Below the pieces are notes generated by a model, which saw only the letters and a program-made list of their open reading frames with translations, searched no databases and was not told the DNA's origin. The translations under genes and the position numbers were made by a program. DNA of 64,000 nucleotides from Mucilaginibacter yixingensis (GTDB lineage Bacteria > Bacteroidota > Bacteroidia > Sphingobacteriales > Sphingobacteriaceae): assembly GCF_041080815.1 (NCBI RefSeq), contig NZ_CP160205.1:1550001-1614000 (forward strand), read 5' to 3'. Within the stretch, counting starts at the first letter, position 1. Each line of letters starts with the position of its first letter. This document shows positions 52,706 to 61,996 of this stretch, piece by piece.

Positions 52706-52803
52706 ACGTCATTGCGAGGTACGAAGCAATCTCTGCGCAGGACGATCAGATATGCACTTCTACCTTGCATTTACAGAGATTGCTTCGTTCCTCGCAATGA
52801 CGT
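52706..52803. repeat. TCATTGCGAGG-family palindromic element, second complete copy
   Basis: Arms at 52706-52735 and 52774-52803 are inverted complements at 29 of 30 positions; the mismatch is a T in the left core (GCGAGGTACG). The centre of 38 bases differs from the copy at 47548, so the arms, not the centre, are conserved. The rest of the 308-base gap (52638-52945) holds only the rpe promoter. Confidence 0.9.
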
Positions 52804-52914
52804 GGAGGGTTTGGCGTTGCAAACCTCTATACAAGTAAATATGTATTTAATCTGATAGGGGATAGTCATGTTTAATGGTATGCAGAAATATACCTGTAGC
52901 ATCAACGCTATTGC

Positions 52915-52922
52915 TATATTTG
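52915..52922 (+). promoter_or_regulatory. -7 box of rpe
   Basis: TATATTTG is an exact TAnnTTTG, 23 bases before the rpe ATG at 52946. An out-of-frame ATG-CCC-AAT-GAC-CAC-TGA minimal ORF overlaps the start region and is probably chance. Confidence 0.6.
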
Positions 52923-52945
52923 CGCCATTAAACTACTAATGCCCA

Positions 52946-53602
52946 ATGACCACTGACCACTTAATTGCCCCATCTATTTTAGCAGCTGATTTTGCCAACC
53001 TGCAACGCGATATTGAAATGATTAATAACAGCGTGGCCGATTGGATACATGTTGATGTGATGGACGGCGTTTTTGTGCCCAATATATCATTTGGTTTCCC
53101 GGTGGTAAAGGCTGTACAGCAACATGCTAAAAAGCCGCTCAACGTGCATTTGATGATCACCGACCCTGATCGCTATCTGCAAGCTTTTAAAGATGTAGGT
53201 GCCGATCACATCGTTGTACATCTTGAGGCCTGCACGCACCTACACCGTACCATACATGCTATTAAAGATCTGGGCTGCCTGGCCGGTGTGGCACTCAACC
53301 CGCATACGCCGATTGCTTTGCTGGAAGATATTATTGAGGACGTAGATATTGTGCTCCTGATGTCTGTAAATCCTGGTTTCGGCGGACAGGCGTTTATTCC
53401 TAACACCTACAAAAAGATCAAGCAGCTAAGAGCAATGGCCCAGGAGCGTAACCCCGATCTGTTTATAGAGATTGATGGCGGCGTATCTCAAAGCAACGCT
53501 AAAGAATTATTAGAAGCTGGTGCCAACGTGCTGATTGCCGGTAATTTTGTTTTTAGCGCGAAAGATCAGCTGGCTACAATTGCTGAATTGAAGAATATTT
53601 AG
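52946..53602 (+). CDS. rpe: Ribulose-phosphate 3-epimerase
   Basis: This 218-residue TIM-barrel enzyme interconverts ribulose-5-phosphate and xylulose-5-phosphate in the pentose phosphate pathway. Motifs: APSILAADFANL, HVDVMDGVFVPNISFG (metal site), PLNVHLMI, LMSVNPGFGGQAFIP and EIDGGVSQ. Catalytic aspartates are in the VDVMDG and EIDGG blocks. Full length for the family. It stands between two repeat or noncoding gaps. Confidence 0.98.
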   Translation: MTTDHLIAPSILAADFANLQRDIEMINNSVADWIHVDVMDGVFVPNISFGFPVVKAVQQHAKKPLNVHLMITDPDRYLQAFKDVGADHIVVHLEACTHLHRTIHAIKDLGCLAGVALNPHTPIALLEDIIEDVDIVLLMSVNPGFGGQAFIPNTYKKIKQLRAMAQERNPDLFIEIDGGVSQSNAKELLEAGANVLIAGNFVFSAKDQLATIAELKNI

Positions 53603-53677
53603 AAAAAAATAGTTTAAAAGCAGCAGCCAGGAAGAACACATCTTGAATCTTGCTTCTAAATTCTTGTTTCTAATCAA

Positions 53678-54049
53678 TCACCATTTCTTAAATATCACAA
53701 ACACCGCCAGCACTATCAGCGCAAAGCCCAGTAGGTGATTCCAGGCCAGTTTTTCTGTTTTAAAGAAAACCAGGGTGAACACCATAAATATGGTAAGCGT
53801 AATGGCCTCCTGTATGGTTTTAAGCTGTACTAAGCTAAACGGACCGCCGTCGCCCTTAAACCCTGCACGGTTGGCCGGTACCTGAAACATATACTCAAAA
53901 AACGCCATTCCCCAGCTGATCAGGATGATGCTCAGCAGCCCGAGGTTTTTACCCCACGAAAACTCTTTGAACTTTAAATGCCCGTACCAGGCAAAAGTCA
54001 TAAACGTATTAGAAATGATGAGGAATGTTATGGTTTTAAGTGCGCGCAT
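53678..54049 (-). CDS. DMT-type membrane protein (DUF486)
   Basis: This 123-residue protein has four hydrophobic helices and the DUF486 pattern: TFAWYGHLKFKEFSW, SWGMAFFEYMFQVPANR and FFKTEKLAWNHLLGF. It resembles half of a drug/metabolite transporter. It is probably a dimeric small exporter, substrate unknown. The gene is convergent with rpe. Confidence 0.88.
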   Translation of the reverse strand: MRALKTITFLIISNTFMTFAWYGHLKFKEFSWGKNLGLLSIILISWGMAFFEYMFQVPANRAGFKGDGGPFSLVQLKTIQEAITLTIFMVFTLVFFKTEKLAWNHLLGFALIVLAVFVIFKKW

Positions 54050-54152
54050 GGTAGTAGATGTGCAAATGTGCAGATGATATTACATGAAATTTAATTCATT
54101 GTTTTAGAATTATTCATCCTTTTTACATCCGCACACCTACGCATTCATTATA

Positions 54153-55628
54153 TTAAACAACCCGTCCGCCTTCAAGCTTTAGCGCCTTGTCCACACATTG
54201 TGGTATTTGGTGGGTGTAGTGTGTTACATAAATTAATGAAATATTGGTTTTTGCGCAAATGGCATCAACTAGCTCCTTAAAATATTGCTGCTGATGCTCG
54301 TCCAGCCCCTGGCAAGGTTCATCTAAAATGAGTAATGCAGGGTTTTTAATCATGGCACGGGCCAGCAAACATAAGCGTTGCGCACTAGCCGGAATGTATT
54401 TGAGTAGCTTATGTGCGTATTTGTCAATCTCCAGCAGTTTCATCCATTCCATGGCGCGGGCAGCCTTTTCCTTGTCCGACGGGCGGAACAGGCCCACTGT
54501 ATCAAAATAACCAGACTCTATGGCCTGTAAACAATTGCTTTCTGCGGGGAAATATTGGAAGAGCTCTGGCGAGATAAAGCCTGTTTTCTTTTTAATATCC
54601 CAAATGCTCTCGCCGCTGCCGCGTTTTTTATCAAACAGCATAATATCGTTGGCGTAGGCTTGCGGGTTATCTCCATTAATTAAACTCAGTAGGGTAGACT
54701 TACCCGCACCGTTATGACCTAACAGCGCCCAGCGCTCGCCCTGTTTTATTTCCCAATTAACGTTATCAAGTATTACTTTCTCGCCATAGCGGATGGTTAC
54801 GTTGCGCATGCGCACCATATAATCAAATGGTTGGGCAGGATAATGATCCAGCAGGGGAGTAATATCAGCCTTAAAAATGCCCTGCTCATGCTCGGCGAAG
54901 GCATCGGCATTGAATGTGTTTTTATCGGTCTCGGTAACGCTGCCATTTTTAATCATGGCAATGTGGGTAATGGCGTCGGGTATTTCGGTGGCGCTGGTTA
55001 CCATTACAATGCCAATTCCTGTTGATGCGATGAGGTTAATAATGCTGCTAAACTTTCCCCGCGTTTCTATATCCAGTCCTGCAAGCGGGTTATCCAATAA
55101 CAGTAGCAACGGATTTTTCATCAACGCGGCGGCAATCATCAGGCGTTTGGTTTCACCGTTAGAGAGCTTGATGAGCTGCTTATCGGCCAGTGGTTTTAGT
55201 TGCATCAGGTCAATCGCCCTGTCGGCCGTCCAGCCGTGGGTAACCGGTGTTTGGTGATTCACGCTTTCCAGGTATTCCTGTACGGTTAGCGCATCTTCAG
55301 AGTCCGACGAATTGTAGCGTTGCTGATAATAAAATTCAGTAGTGTTAGAGAGGTTACGGAAATGGTGACGCGATGATACAAAAGCAATCAGCTGATGATA
55401 GTCGGTTGTCTCGGGCTGATAGTCTGTCAGGTTGCGTTCAACTGTGCCGCTGCGCAATTGCAGGTTGCCGGCAATGGCTTGCAGCAAGGTGGTTTTACCA
55501 GATCCGCTGGCGCCAACTATGGCCCAGTGCTGCCCTGGCTCAATTTGCAGATTAACGTTATTGAGCAGATTGTTGCCCATGTAGCCGATGCCGGCATTGC
55601 TGATGTTGATATAAGGAGTAACAGGCAT
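54153..55628 (-). CDS. Tandem ABC ATPase (ModF-like)
   Basis: This 491-residue protein has two ABC ATPase modules and no membrane domain. Module 1: Walker A GASGSGKTT, signature LSNGETKR, Walker B LLLLDNPLAGLD. Module 2: Walker A GHNGAGKST, an altered signature region (YIPASAQRLCLL), Walker B ALLILDEPCQGLD. The second signature is diverged from LSGGQ. ModF/PhrA proteins have this layout; their substrate is uncertain and they may be translation or stress ATPases. The ATG at 55628 is used; a TTG 12 bases upstream is less likely. Confidence 0.85.
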   Translation of the reverse strand: MPVTPYINISNAGIGYMGNNLLNNVNLQIEPGQHWAIVGASGSGKTTLLQAIAGNLQLRSGTVERNLTDYQPETTDYHQLIAFVSSRHHFRNLSNTTEFYYQQRYNSSDSEDALTVQEYLESVNHQTPVTHGWTADRAIDLMQLKPLADKQLIKLSNGETKRLMIAAALMKNPLLLLLDNPLAGLDIETRGKFSSIINLIASTGIGIVMVTSATEIPDAITHIAMIKNGSVTETDKNTFNADAFAEHEQGIFKADITPLLDHYPAQPFDYMVRMRNVTIRYGEKVILDNVNWEIKQGERWALLGHNGAGKSTLLSLINGDNPQAYANDIMLFDKKRGSGESIWDIKKKTGFISPELFQYFPAESNCLQAIESGYFDTVGLFRPSDKEKAARAMEWMKLLEIDKYAHKLLKYIPASAQRLCLLARAMIKNPALLILDEPCQGLDEHQQQYFKELVDAICAKTNISLIYVTHYTHQIPQCVDKALKLEGGRVV

Positions 55629-55750
55629 ATGTGTGGGCAAAATAAAAGTTTTTAAATCAGCAAACCATGTTTTATTTATCTGAAAGGGCCAAAACTTATC
55701 ATTATCGCCGCTGTTAACATCAAATATCTACCCAGAAACATTTATCAACT

Positions 55751-55912
55751 ATGAGAAAGTTAAACATATCCTTGTTACTGGTGGCCATTGCCACCATGAG
55801 CGGCTGCCAGGTTATTGGCGGTATTTTTAAAGCCGGTATGGCAGTAGGTATTATTGCGGTACTAATTGTGGTTTTCCTGATTATCTGGCTGGTTTCGGCA
55901 TTCAGGAAGTAG
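55751..55912 (+). CDS. 53-residue small lipoprotein with transmembrane helix
   Basis: This short gene has a lipobox-like end to its signal (TMSGC, Cys19), followed by GGIFKAGMAVGI and a long hydrophobic helix to FRK. Small proteins with GGIFKAGM followed by a helix are widespread in Bacteroidota, sometimes mislabelled as phosphatidate cytidylyltransferase. The clean start, signal and stop make it a likely true gene. It lies divergent from the ABC gene and ahead of the DUF2383 protein. Confidence 0.7.
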   Translation: MRKLNISLLLVAIATMSGCQVIGGIFKAGMAVGIIAVLIVVFLIIWLVSAFRK

Positions 55913-55986
55913 GGCATTTTTAGAGAACGATTTAATAAACACTTTTGATTTTGAGGTGTTTAAGAAATATAAATCAACAAAGGGCC

Positions 55987-56451
55987 ATGGAAACAACAAC
56001 AGTAACAATTGAAGACCTGAACGATTTGATTCAGATTCATAATGATCGGATAGTTGGCTATGAACGTGCTTTAAAAGATTTAAAAAACGAACACGCAGAA
56101 CTGCACCGCGAGTTTATCAATATGATAAAAGAAAGCCATCAGTCTAAGATGGAGCTGGCCACAGAAGTAGCTGCCCTGGGCGGCGAGATTGAGACCGGTA
56201 CCACCATGAGTGGCAAGATACATCGCGCCTGGATAAGGATGATGGATATGTTTAGTCATAAAACCGCAAAATCTGTATTGGAGCATTGTGAGTTTGGCGA
56301 AGATGCCATGCTGAAAGCTTATGATACAGCGCTGGACGATGAGGCATTGCCATCATACATACGCGAGATTGTTAGCCGGCAGCAAACTGCAATGCGTGCC
56401 GCATACAATAGAATTAAAGCGCTGCGCGATGCTGAAAGAGAGCAATCATAA
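55987..56451 (+). CDS. PA2169/DUF2383-like four-helix protein
   Basis: This 154-residue helical protein has the DUF2383 pattern: IEDLNDLIQIHNDRIVGYERAL, FINMIKESHQSKMELATEV, GTTMSGKIHRAWIRMMDMF and SVLEHCEFGEDAMLKAYDTAL. It probably folds as a ferritin-like bundle. No metal ligands are certain. It occurs with stress genes in many genomes. The ATG at 55987 (METTTVT) is chosen; the 14 codons above it lie in AT-rich leader. Confidence 0.82.
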   Translation: METTTVTIEDLNDLIQIHNDRIVGYERALKDLKNEHAELHREFINMIKESHQSKMELATEVAALGGEIETGTTMSGKIHRAWIRMMDMFSHKTAKSVLEHCEFGEDAMLKAYDTALDDEALPSYIREIVSRQQTAMRAAYNRIKALRDAEREQS

Positions 56452-56602
56452 CATGAAGAAAAATGGGAAAACTATACTTTGGCGTCCGGCCGGTCCGGGC
56501 GCTTGCTTTTCCATTGGGCTGTAGTGTGTTAACAATAACATTACATGGATGTCATTATAGTTTAAAGCTTGCAGACTATCTTTAGGTATTAACACCACAG
56601 TC

Positions 56603-56692
56603 ATGAAAATAATTGCAAAAATTTTAAGCTTGATCACTATTGTTCGTGAGCGGATTGTGTTGAAAAGCATGGGTTCTTCTTTCATGCACTAA
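56603..56692 (+). CDS. Doubtful 29-residue basic amphipathic ORF
   Basis: A short ATG-to-TAA ORF in the 314-base gap 56452-56765. The peptide starts MKIIAKILSLITIVRERIVL, hydrophobic and basic, with no homology I can name. A second, 23-codon ORF at 56453-56524 is even less likely. Otherwise the gap holds the presumed GH1 promoter region. Confidence 0.2.
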   Translation: MKIIAKILSLITIVRERIVLKSMGSSFMH

Positions 56693-56765
56693 AAGAAAAC
56701 GCTAAAGATATTTTATATCTTCCGGCAATAATGATATCATTGAGCTGCCAATGGCTCAATTTTAG

Positions 56766-58109
56766 ATGAGAGAAAAACTTAGCAAACAGCTTTTCGGGGA
56801 GGATTTTGCCTGGGGCGTGTCTACAGCTGCTTTCCAGACAGAGGGTGCATTTCAGGATGAGGGAAAAAGCCTGTCTATCTGGGATGTTTTTACCAATAAA
56901 AAAGGGCGGATCAAAAATGGCGAAAACGCCTGTACCGCCTGCGATTTTTACTACCGCTATCGCGATGATATTGACATCATCAAATCATTAAATATTCCAA
57001 ACTTTCGTTTTTCTATCGCCTGGACGCGCATTTTGCCCGACGGCACCGGCAGGGTAAATCAGGCCGGGATAGATCATTATAACCGCGTAATAGATTATTG
57101 CCTGGAACAAGGCATTGAGCCCTGGCCAACCATCTATCACTGGGATTTGCCGCAGGTACTGGAAGATAAAGGTGGGTGGACAAACCGCGAGGTTGTTCAA
57201 TGGTTTACAGAGTTTGTAGCCGTTTGCGCGCAAAGCTTTGGCGATAGGGTAAAGCATTGGATGGTAATGAACGAGCCAGCGGTATTTACCGGAGCCGGTT
57301 ATTTTTTAGGTTTGCATGCGCCCGGTCGCACCGGATTGAAAAACTTTTTGCCTGCCATCCATCACGTAGTATTAAGCATGGTAGCAGGGGGGCGTAAATT
57401 GCGCGAATTGCTGCCAGATGCAAACATCGGTACTACATTTTCGTGCTCAGCTATCGAGCCTTACTCGCAGAAGCCGCGCGATATAGCTGCCGCCCAACGT
57501 GCCGATGCCTTAGTGAACCGTTTATTTATTGAGCCGATATTGGGCCTGGGGTATCCAGATAAGGAGGTCACTGCGCTAAAAGGCATCAGCAAATACAAGC
57601 TGCCGGGTGATGAGGAAAACATGAGCTTTGATTTTGATTTCATCGGTATACAAAACTACACCCGTGAGCTGGTTAAATTTTCCATATTCACGCCCTATGT
57701 TTATGCCAGGCTGGTAAAAGCTACCGAGCGCAATGTATCCACTACGCTGATGGGGTGGGAAGTACACCCTGAGGCTATTTATCAGGTGCTGAAAAAATTT
57801 GACGCTTACGAGAAGATCAAGTCTATCTACGTTACTGAAAATGGTGCTGCTTTTCATGATGAGATGGTGGATGAAGCCATTAATGATCAAGAACGTCAGG
57901 ATTACCTGCAGAGCCACATTAGCCAGGTATTACGCGCTAAAAACGACGGTATTAAGGTAAAGGGCTATTTTATTTGGACGTTAACCGACAATTTTGAGTG
58001 GGCCGAAGGTTATCATCCGCGTTTTGGGTTGATCCATATTGATTTTAAAAATCAAAAACGGACGGTAAAAGCTTCAGGCAGGTGGTATGCCGATTTTTTG
58101 AAAGGTTAG
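56766..58109 (+). CDS. GH1 family beta-glucosidase
   Basis: This 447-residue cytoplasmic enzyme has no signal peptide. Family-1 motifs: FAWGVSTAAFQTEGA, FRFSIAWTRILP, HWDLPQVLEDKGGW, the acid/base Glu170 in MVMNEPAV, and the nucleophile Glu358 in YVTENGAAF, then NFEWAEGYHPRFGLIHID. It hydrolyses beta-glucosides or related disaccharides, likely intracellular products of plant glycan breakdown. Its stop codon abuts the stop of the convergent kinase gene with no base between. Confidence 0.94.
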   Translation: MREKLSKQLFGEDFAWGVSTAAFQTEGAFQDEGKSLSIWDVFTNKKGRIKNGENACTACDFYYRYRDDIDIIKSLNIPNFRFSIAWTRILPDGTGRVNQAGIDHYNRVIDYCLEQGIEPWPTIYHWDLPQVLEDKGGWTNREVVQWFTEFVAVCAQSFGDRVKHWMVMNEPAVFTGAGYFLGLHAPGRTGLKNFLPAIHHVVLSMVAGGRKLRELLPDANIGTTFSCSAIEPYSQKPRDIAAAQRADALVNRLFIEPILGLGYPDKEVTALKGISKYKLPGDEENMSFDFDFIGIQNYTRELVKFSIFTPYVYARLVKATERNVSTTLMGWEVHPEAIYQVLKKFDAYEKIKSIYVTENGAAFHDEMVDEAINDQERQDYLQSHISQVLRAKNDGIKVKGYFIWTLTDNFEWAEGYHPRFGLIHIDFKNQKRTVKASGRWYADFLKG

Positions 58110-60227
58110 TTACTGCTTGCTGTAAATTAGGTTAGCAGGTGCATCCACTTTATCTAACTGGATAAAGAAAGTAGTGCCGTCGGCAGTATTGCTTTCAAAC
58201 CAGATTTTTCCATTGTGACGCTCAATGATCTGCCGGCAGATGGAAAGACCCAGCCCGAATGATTTTTCGCCCAGGGTGCCGGGGCGTTTGGCATCGGTAA
58301 ACATGTTGAATATTTTGCTCTTGCTTTCTTCGGGTATACCAATACCACGGTCGTTCACCGAGATGCAGACGCCGCCATTGGTACGTGCAATCTCTACCTT
58401 AATCACCGCACCAATCGGGCTGAATTTAATAGCGTTACTAATGAGATTACTGATTACCCGCCAGATCTTCTCACGGCTGATCATTAACTCTTCGGGCGTA
58501 TCCAGCGTTTGCAGCATTATTTTTTGATTCTTCTCGGCTGCCTTAAAACGCATCAGTTCAACGCTGTTATTAAGTAGGGAATTGATGTCTACCGGTTGTT
58601 TAGTGAGCTCATTATTAGAACTGTTGGTAGCTTCCAGAATTTCGTTAATCAGTTCAAGCGAATCATGTGCAGTCTCCTTTACTATCTTCAATAGCTCAAC
58701 CTGCTCAGCCGTGTAATCGGTGTCTTCAATCATGGCACTGGTAAGGGAGGCAATTCCGCCCAGCGGATTACGCAGATCATGTGCAACCGTGCGCAAAATC
58801 CGGTCTTTCTCCTGGCTGCTCAGTTCCAGTTCGTCCAGTGTTTTTTCCAGATCAGTTTTTTGGGCGGTAATCTTTTCGTTCAATGCAGAAATCATGATGT
58901 TTTCTGTATTAGAACGACGCCAGTTGCGATAAATAAGCAGAATAATGATGGTAGACATGCAAATGAAGATCACCGAGGCATACACATAAATACGCTGCCT
59001 GTTCTGCAATGATACTATCTGATATTGTTTTTCCAGATCGGCCATGCGTTCGTTCACATTGTTGGCCTTTAAAACGCGGTTATCTTCTGTTAAAGAGTCT
59101 TTAATTTGATGGTAACGCTCCACAAAAGGGAGTGCTGCTGCCTGGTTGTTTATGGCTTTATAGTAGTTGCCCGTTAATAAATTATAACCGGCATCAACAT
59201 CGGCACTTGGGGCGCTTTCCAGTTGGGCGCGTAGCTTTTCAAGTAATGACTTTAGCTGTCCAAAATCCTTCTGCGACAAGTAAAGTTGCCCCAGCCTGAT
59301 CTCTGAGAGTTCGGCATCGTGGTTGTCATTCCCCTTACGGATGTTAACATCGATGCTTTTTGTAAGCATGTCAATAGCTTCTGCAATATGGCCTTGTTTG
59401 CTTAATACATCGGCCATATTGCCGTAAATAACGGCCTTGGCTACATTTAGCACTTCTTTGCGCGCTTCCAGGTACGGAGCCCCTCCTTCGTCAATAAACT
59501 GAAGCGCTTTGTGGAAATAAACTTCGGCACTGTCTAGCTGCTTGTTATTACGATAGCTGAGCGCAATATTATCTAATACCTCTTGCTGGCGGTAAAACAT
59601 AATAAACTCGCCCTTGCATTGCTGGTTTTGATCAAAGCTTTGCTTAAAATATTTAATGGCATATTTATAATTGCCCTGTTTGTAGGTGATCATTCCCATA
59701 CGATAGGTATAATCAGACAGGGTGCAATTATTAAAATCATTTTTACCTATAAGGTAGCCTTTATAATAACTGTTATAAGATTCGGTGTAGCGTTCCAGGT
59801 CAAAAAGTGCATCGCCGCGGGCAAAATTGGCTTCGGCATAGAAAGTGCTATACCTGCTTTTTTCTGGCGTATTTTCTATCAGCAACAGCATGCTATCGGC
59901 ATAAGCCAGTGCTTTTTCTGGTTTTTGCTGGGTCTTGCTGTAGTAATAATGCCTGATGCTATATATCCTGAAGCGGTCTGCTACGGTAAGATTAGACAGG
60001 TTCTGTACCGATGAATCTAAATAATGCATGCCCTCTTTTAGCCGGTTTTGCTCATACAGGTGGCTAACAGAATCAAACACAGGCTTAAAACCTTTAGAAA
60101 ACTCGTAATTATAATCGCGTTTTGAATTGCACGACGAGATGATTGCTACTGTTAGTAAACACAGCCCTGTAATAAGGGAAAATGGCTGTAAAAGCCGGGC
60201 AGGTTTCTGAACAGGATTAGGGAGCAT
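58110..60227 (-). CDS. TPR-domain membrane histidine kinase (orphan)
   Basis: This 705-residue kinase has an N-terminal signal or anchor (lipobox-like IISSC near residue 32), TPR repeats over about 45-370, a transmembrane helix (about 403-425, IYVYASVIFICMSTIIILL), a coiled-coil and a kinase core: H box TVAHDLRNPLGG (His483), N box ISNLISNAIKFSP, G1 NDRGIGIPEE, F box MFTDAKRPG, G2 FGLGLSICRQI. The TPRs are predicted periplasmic. No regulator gene is adjacent. The promoter just upstream gives a leader of about 18 bases. The core closely resembles the soluble GAF kinase at 17280. Confidence 0.93.
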   Translation of the reverse strand: MLPNPVQKPARLLQPFSLITGLCLLTVAIISSCNSKRDYNYEFSKGFKPVFDSVSHLYEQNRLKEGMHYLDSSVQNLSNLTVADRFRIYSIRHYYYSKTQQKPEKALAYADSMLLLIENTPEKSRYSTFYAEANFARGDALFDLERYTESYNSYYKGYLIGKNDFNNCTLSDYTYRMGMITYKQGNYKYAIKYFKQSFDQNQQCKGEFIMFYRQQEVLDNIALSYRNNKQLDSAEVYFHKALQFIDEGGAPYLEARKEVLNVAKAVIYGNMADVLSKQGHIAEAIDMLTKSIDVNIRKGNDNHDAELSEIRLGQLYLSQKDFGQLKSLLEKLRAQLESAPSADVDAGYNLLTGNYYKAINNQAAALPFVERYHQIKDSLTEDNRVLKANNVNERMADLEKQYQIVSLQNRQRIYVYASVIFICMSTIIILLIYRNWRRSNTENIMISALNEKITAQKTDLEKTLDELELSSQEKDRILRTVAHDLRNPLGGIASLTSAMIEDTDYTAEQVELLKIVKETAHDSLELINEILEATNSSNNELTKQPVDINSLLNNSVELMRFKAAEKNQKIMLQTLDTPEELMISREKIWRVISNLISNAIKFSPIGAVIKVEIARTNGGVCISVNDRGIGIPEESKSKIFNMFTDAKRPGTLGEKSFGLGLSICRQIIERHNGKIWFESNTADGTTFFIQLDKVDAPANLIYSKQ

Positions 60228-60244
60228 TAGCTAAATAACGTAAA

Positions 60245-60275
60245 CAAATATAACATGCAGTTAATGCTTATCCAA
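60245..60275 (-). promoter_or_regulatory. Promoter of the TPR kinase gene
   Basis: On the minus strand the -7 box TATATTTG (60245-60252) is an exact match and a TTG (60273-60275) lies 20 bases upstream, the usual -33 spacing. Confidence 0.65.
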
Positions 60276-60336
60276 CAGGAAATAGCAATAATATTCGTAT
60301 GGGTTGTTTTTGATTTTTCCTGTAGATTTATAAAAT

Positions 60337-61518
60337 TTACTTAAAGGCATCAAGGCCGGTGATGTCATAACCGGTGATTAACAGGTGAATATCATGCGTT
60401 CCTTCATAGGTAATTACCGACTCGAGGTTCATCATGTGGCGCATAATTGAATACTCGCCAGTAATACCCATGCCGCCCAAAATCTGCCGGGCCTCACGCG
60501 CTACATTGATGGCTGTTTCTACACTGTTACGCTTGGCCATAGATATTTGTGCCGGCGTTGCACGGTTCTCACTTTTCAGCGTTCCCAGTCGCCAGACAAG
60601 TAGCTGACCTTTGGTGATCTCCGTAATCATTTCTGCCAGCTTTTTTTGCTGTAACTGGAAACCAGCTATGGGTCTGTCAAATTGAACACGTTCTTTGGCG
60701 TAACGCAGGGCGGTGTCATAACAATCCATGGCTGCACCCAAAGCGCCCCAAGCAATGCCGTAACGTGCCTGGTTTAGGCATCCCAGCGGCCCTTTGATGC
60801 CTGATACGTTAGGCAGCAGATTCTCTTTTGGCACTTTCACATGGTCAAATACCAACTCGCCGGTGGCCGATGCGCGTAGCGACCATTTGTTGTGAGTTTC
60901 GGGCGTGCTGAAGCCTTCCATGCCGCGCTCTACAATCAATCCTCTGATTTTTCCTTCCTCATCTTTCGCCCAAACAACGGCTATATCTGCAAATGGCGCG
61001 TTAGAGATCCACATTTTGGCGCCGTTAAGCAGGTAGTGATCGCCCGCATCCTTGAAGTTGGTGACCATGCCGCCGGGATTAGAACCATGATCGGGCTCTG
61101 TTAGTCCGAAGCAGCCGATTAATTCTCCGGCGGCCAGTTTGGGTAAGTATTTCTTTTTCTGCTCCTCAGAGCCGTATGCGTAGACGGGGTACATCACCAA
61201 TGATCCCTGTACCGATGCGGTAGAGCGGATGCCTGAGTCGCCACGCTCTATTTCCTGCATCATGATGCCGTAGGCGGTATAATCCAAACCGGCGCCGCCG
61301 TATGCTGTTGGGATGGTGGGACCGAAGGCGCCTAGTTCAGCCAGTCCTTTCAGTAGTTGCTTCGGGAACTCGGCGCGCTGCGCGTAATCTTCAATAATAG
61401 GCGACACCTCTTTCTTTACCCAGTCGCGCACGCTACTGCGGATCAGCTTGTGCTCGTCGCTCAGCAATTCATCCATTAAATAATAATCGGGCGATTCAAA
61501 AAGATCAGTACGAGGCAT
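60337..61518 (-). CDS. Acyl-CoA dehydrogenase (glutaryl-CoA dehydrogenase-like)
   Basis: This 393-residue flavoprotein has the acyl-CoA dehydrogenase fold: CFGLTEPDHGSNPGG and MWISNAPFADIAVVWAK (FAD/substrate sites), QFDRPIAGFQLQQKKLA, and EARQILGGMGITGEY. The catalytic base is Glu372 in YEGTHDIH. The DHGSNPGG and WISNAP patterns are closest to glutaryl-CoA dehydrogenases, which also decarboxylate; other acyl chains are possible. The electron acceptor is electron-transfer flavoprotein. It has its own promoter and stands divergent to folB. Confidence 0.9.
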   Translation of the reverse strand: MPRTDLFESPDYYLMDELLSDEHKLIRSSVRDWVKKEVSPIIEDYAQRAEFPKQLLKGLAELGAFGPTIPTAYGGAGLDYTAYGIMMQEIERGDSGIRSTASVQGSLVMYPVYAYGSEEQKKKYLPKLAAGELIGCFGLTEPDHGSNPGGMVTNFKDAGDHYLLNGAKMWISNAPFADIAVVWAKDEEGKIRGLIVERGMEGFSTPETHNKWSLRASATGELVFDHVKVPKENLLPNVSGIKGPLGCLNQARYGIAWGALGAAMDCYDTALRYAKERVQFDRPIAGFQLQQKKLAEMITEITKGQLLVWRLGTLKSENRATPAQISMAKRNSVETAINVAREARQILGGMGITGEYSIMRHMMNLESVITYEGTHDIHLLITGYDITGLDAFK

Positions 61519-61540
61519 ACAATTGGTGTTTGAGTGTAAA

Positions 61541-61548
61541 CAAAGCTA
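61541..61548 (-). promoter_or_regulatory. -7 box of the acyl-CoA dehydrogenase gene
   Basis: On the minus strand this reads TAGCTTTG, an exact TAnnTTTG, 22 bases before the start codon. Confidence 0.6.
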
Positions 61549-61633
61549 ACGAAAAACCCCTTATCCCCCTAAAGGGCGAATTATTATTAAAGGTTGATAA
61601 AAAACTATTTCTTTGCGGTTCAATTAATTGGTT

Positions 61634-61996
61634 ATGATGAAGATCAGCTTGCATGAGGCTAAGTTTTTTGCCAATCATGGTTTTTATCCCGAAGAACAAC
61701 TGTTGGGAACACATTTTGTGGTGAATATTGATGTAGAGTTTGAACCAGAAAGAGGTGTGCTGACAGATGAGCTTACCGATACGGTGAATTACATGCAGCT
61801 TTATGCTATTGCCGCCGATGAGATGAAGCAGACCAAAAAACTGCTGGAGGCTGTTGCCGGTGAAATAATAGACCGCATTCGCGCCAGCTTTCCTTATCTG
61901 CACAGCATCAGGGTAGAACTGAAAAAGTTGAACCCGCCGTTGGCCGGTCCGGTCGGTTACACCGCTGTAACGCTTACAGATATTAAAAAAGACTAA
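61634..61996 (+). CDS. folB: Dihydroneopterin aldolase
   Basis: This 120-residue folate-pathway enzyme cleaves dihydroneopterin to 6-hydroxymethyl-dihydropterin and glycolaldehyde. Family features: FFANHGFYPEEQLLGTHFVV (with the substrate His and Glu), TDTVNYMQLY, and LKKLNPPLAGPVGYTAV (the catalytic Lys region). The ATG at 61634 is chosen over the TTG at 61628. Its stop TAA overlaps the next start by one base (TAATG), so translation is coupled, though the two products share no obvious pathway. Confidence 0.92.
   Translation: MMKISLHEAKFFANHGFYPEEQLLGTHFVVNIDVEFEPERGVLTDELTDTVNYMQLYAIAADEMKQTKKLLEAVAGEIIDRIRASFPYLHSIRVELKKLNPPLAGPVGYTAVTLTDIKKD

Noticed and set aside
52939..52956. Minimal upstream ORF ATG-CCC-AAT-GAC-CAC-TGA before rpe
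   Set aside because: Five codons, no peptide-attenuator motif and no terminator hairpin; likely chance.
56453..56524. 23-codon ORF after the DUF2383 gene
   Set aside because: No signal, no family, and Pro/Gly-rich chance composition (LWRPAGPGACF).
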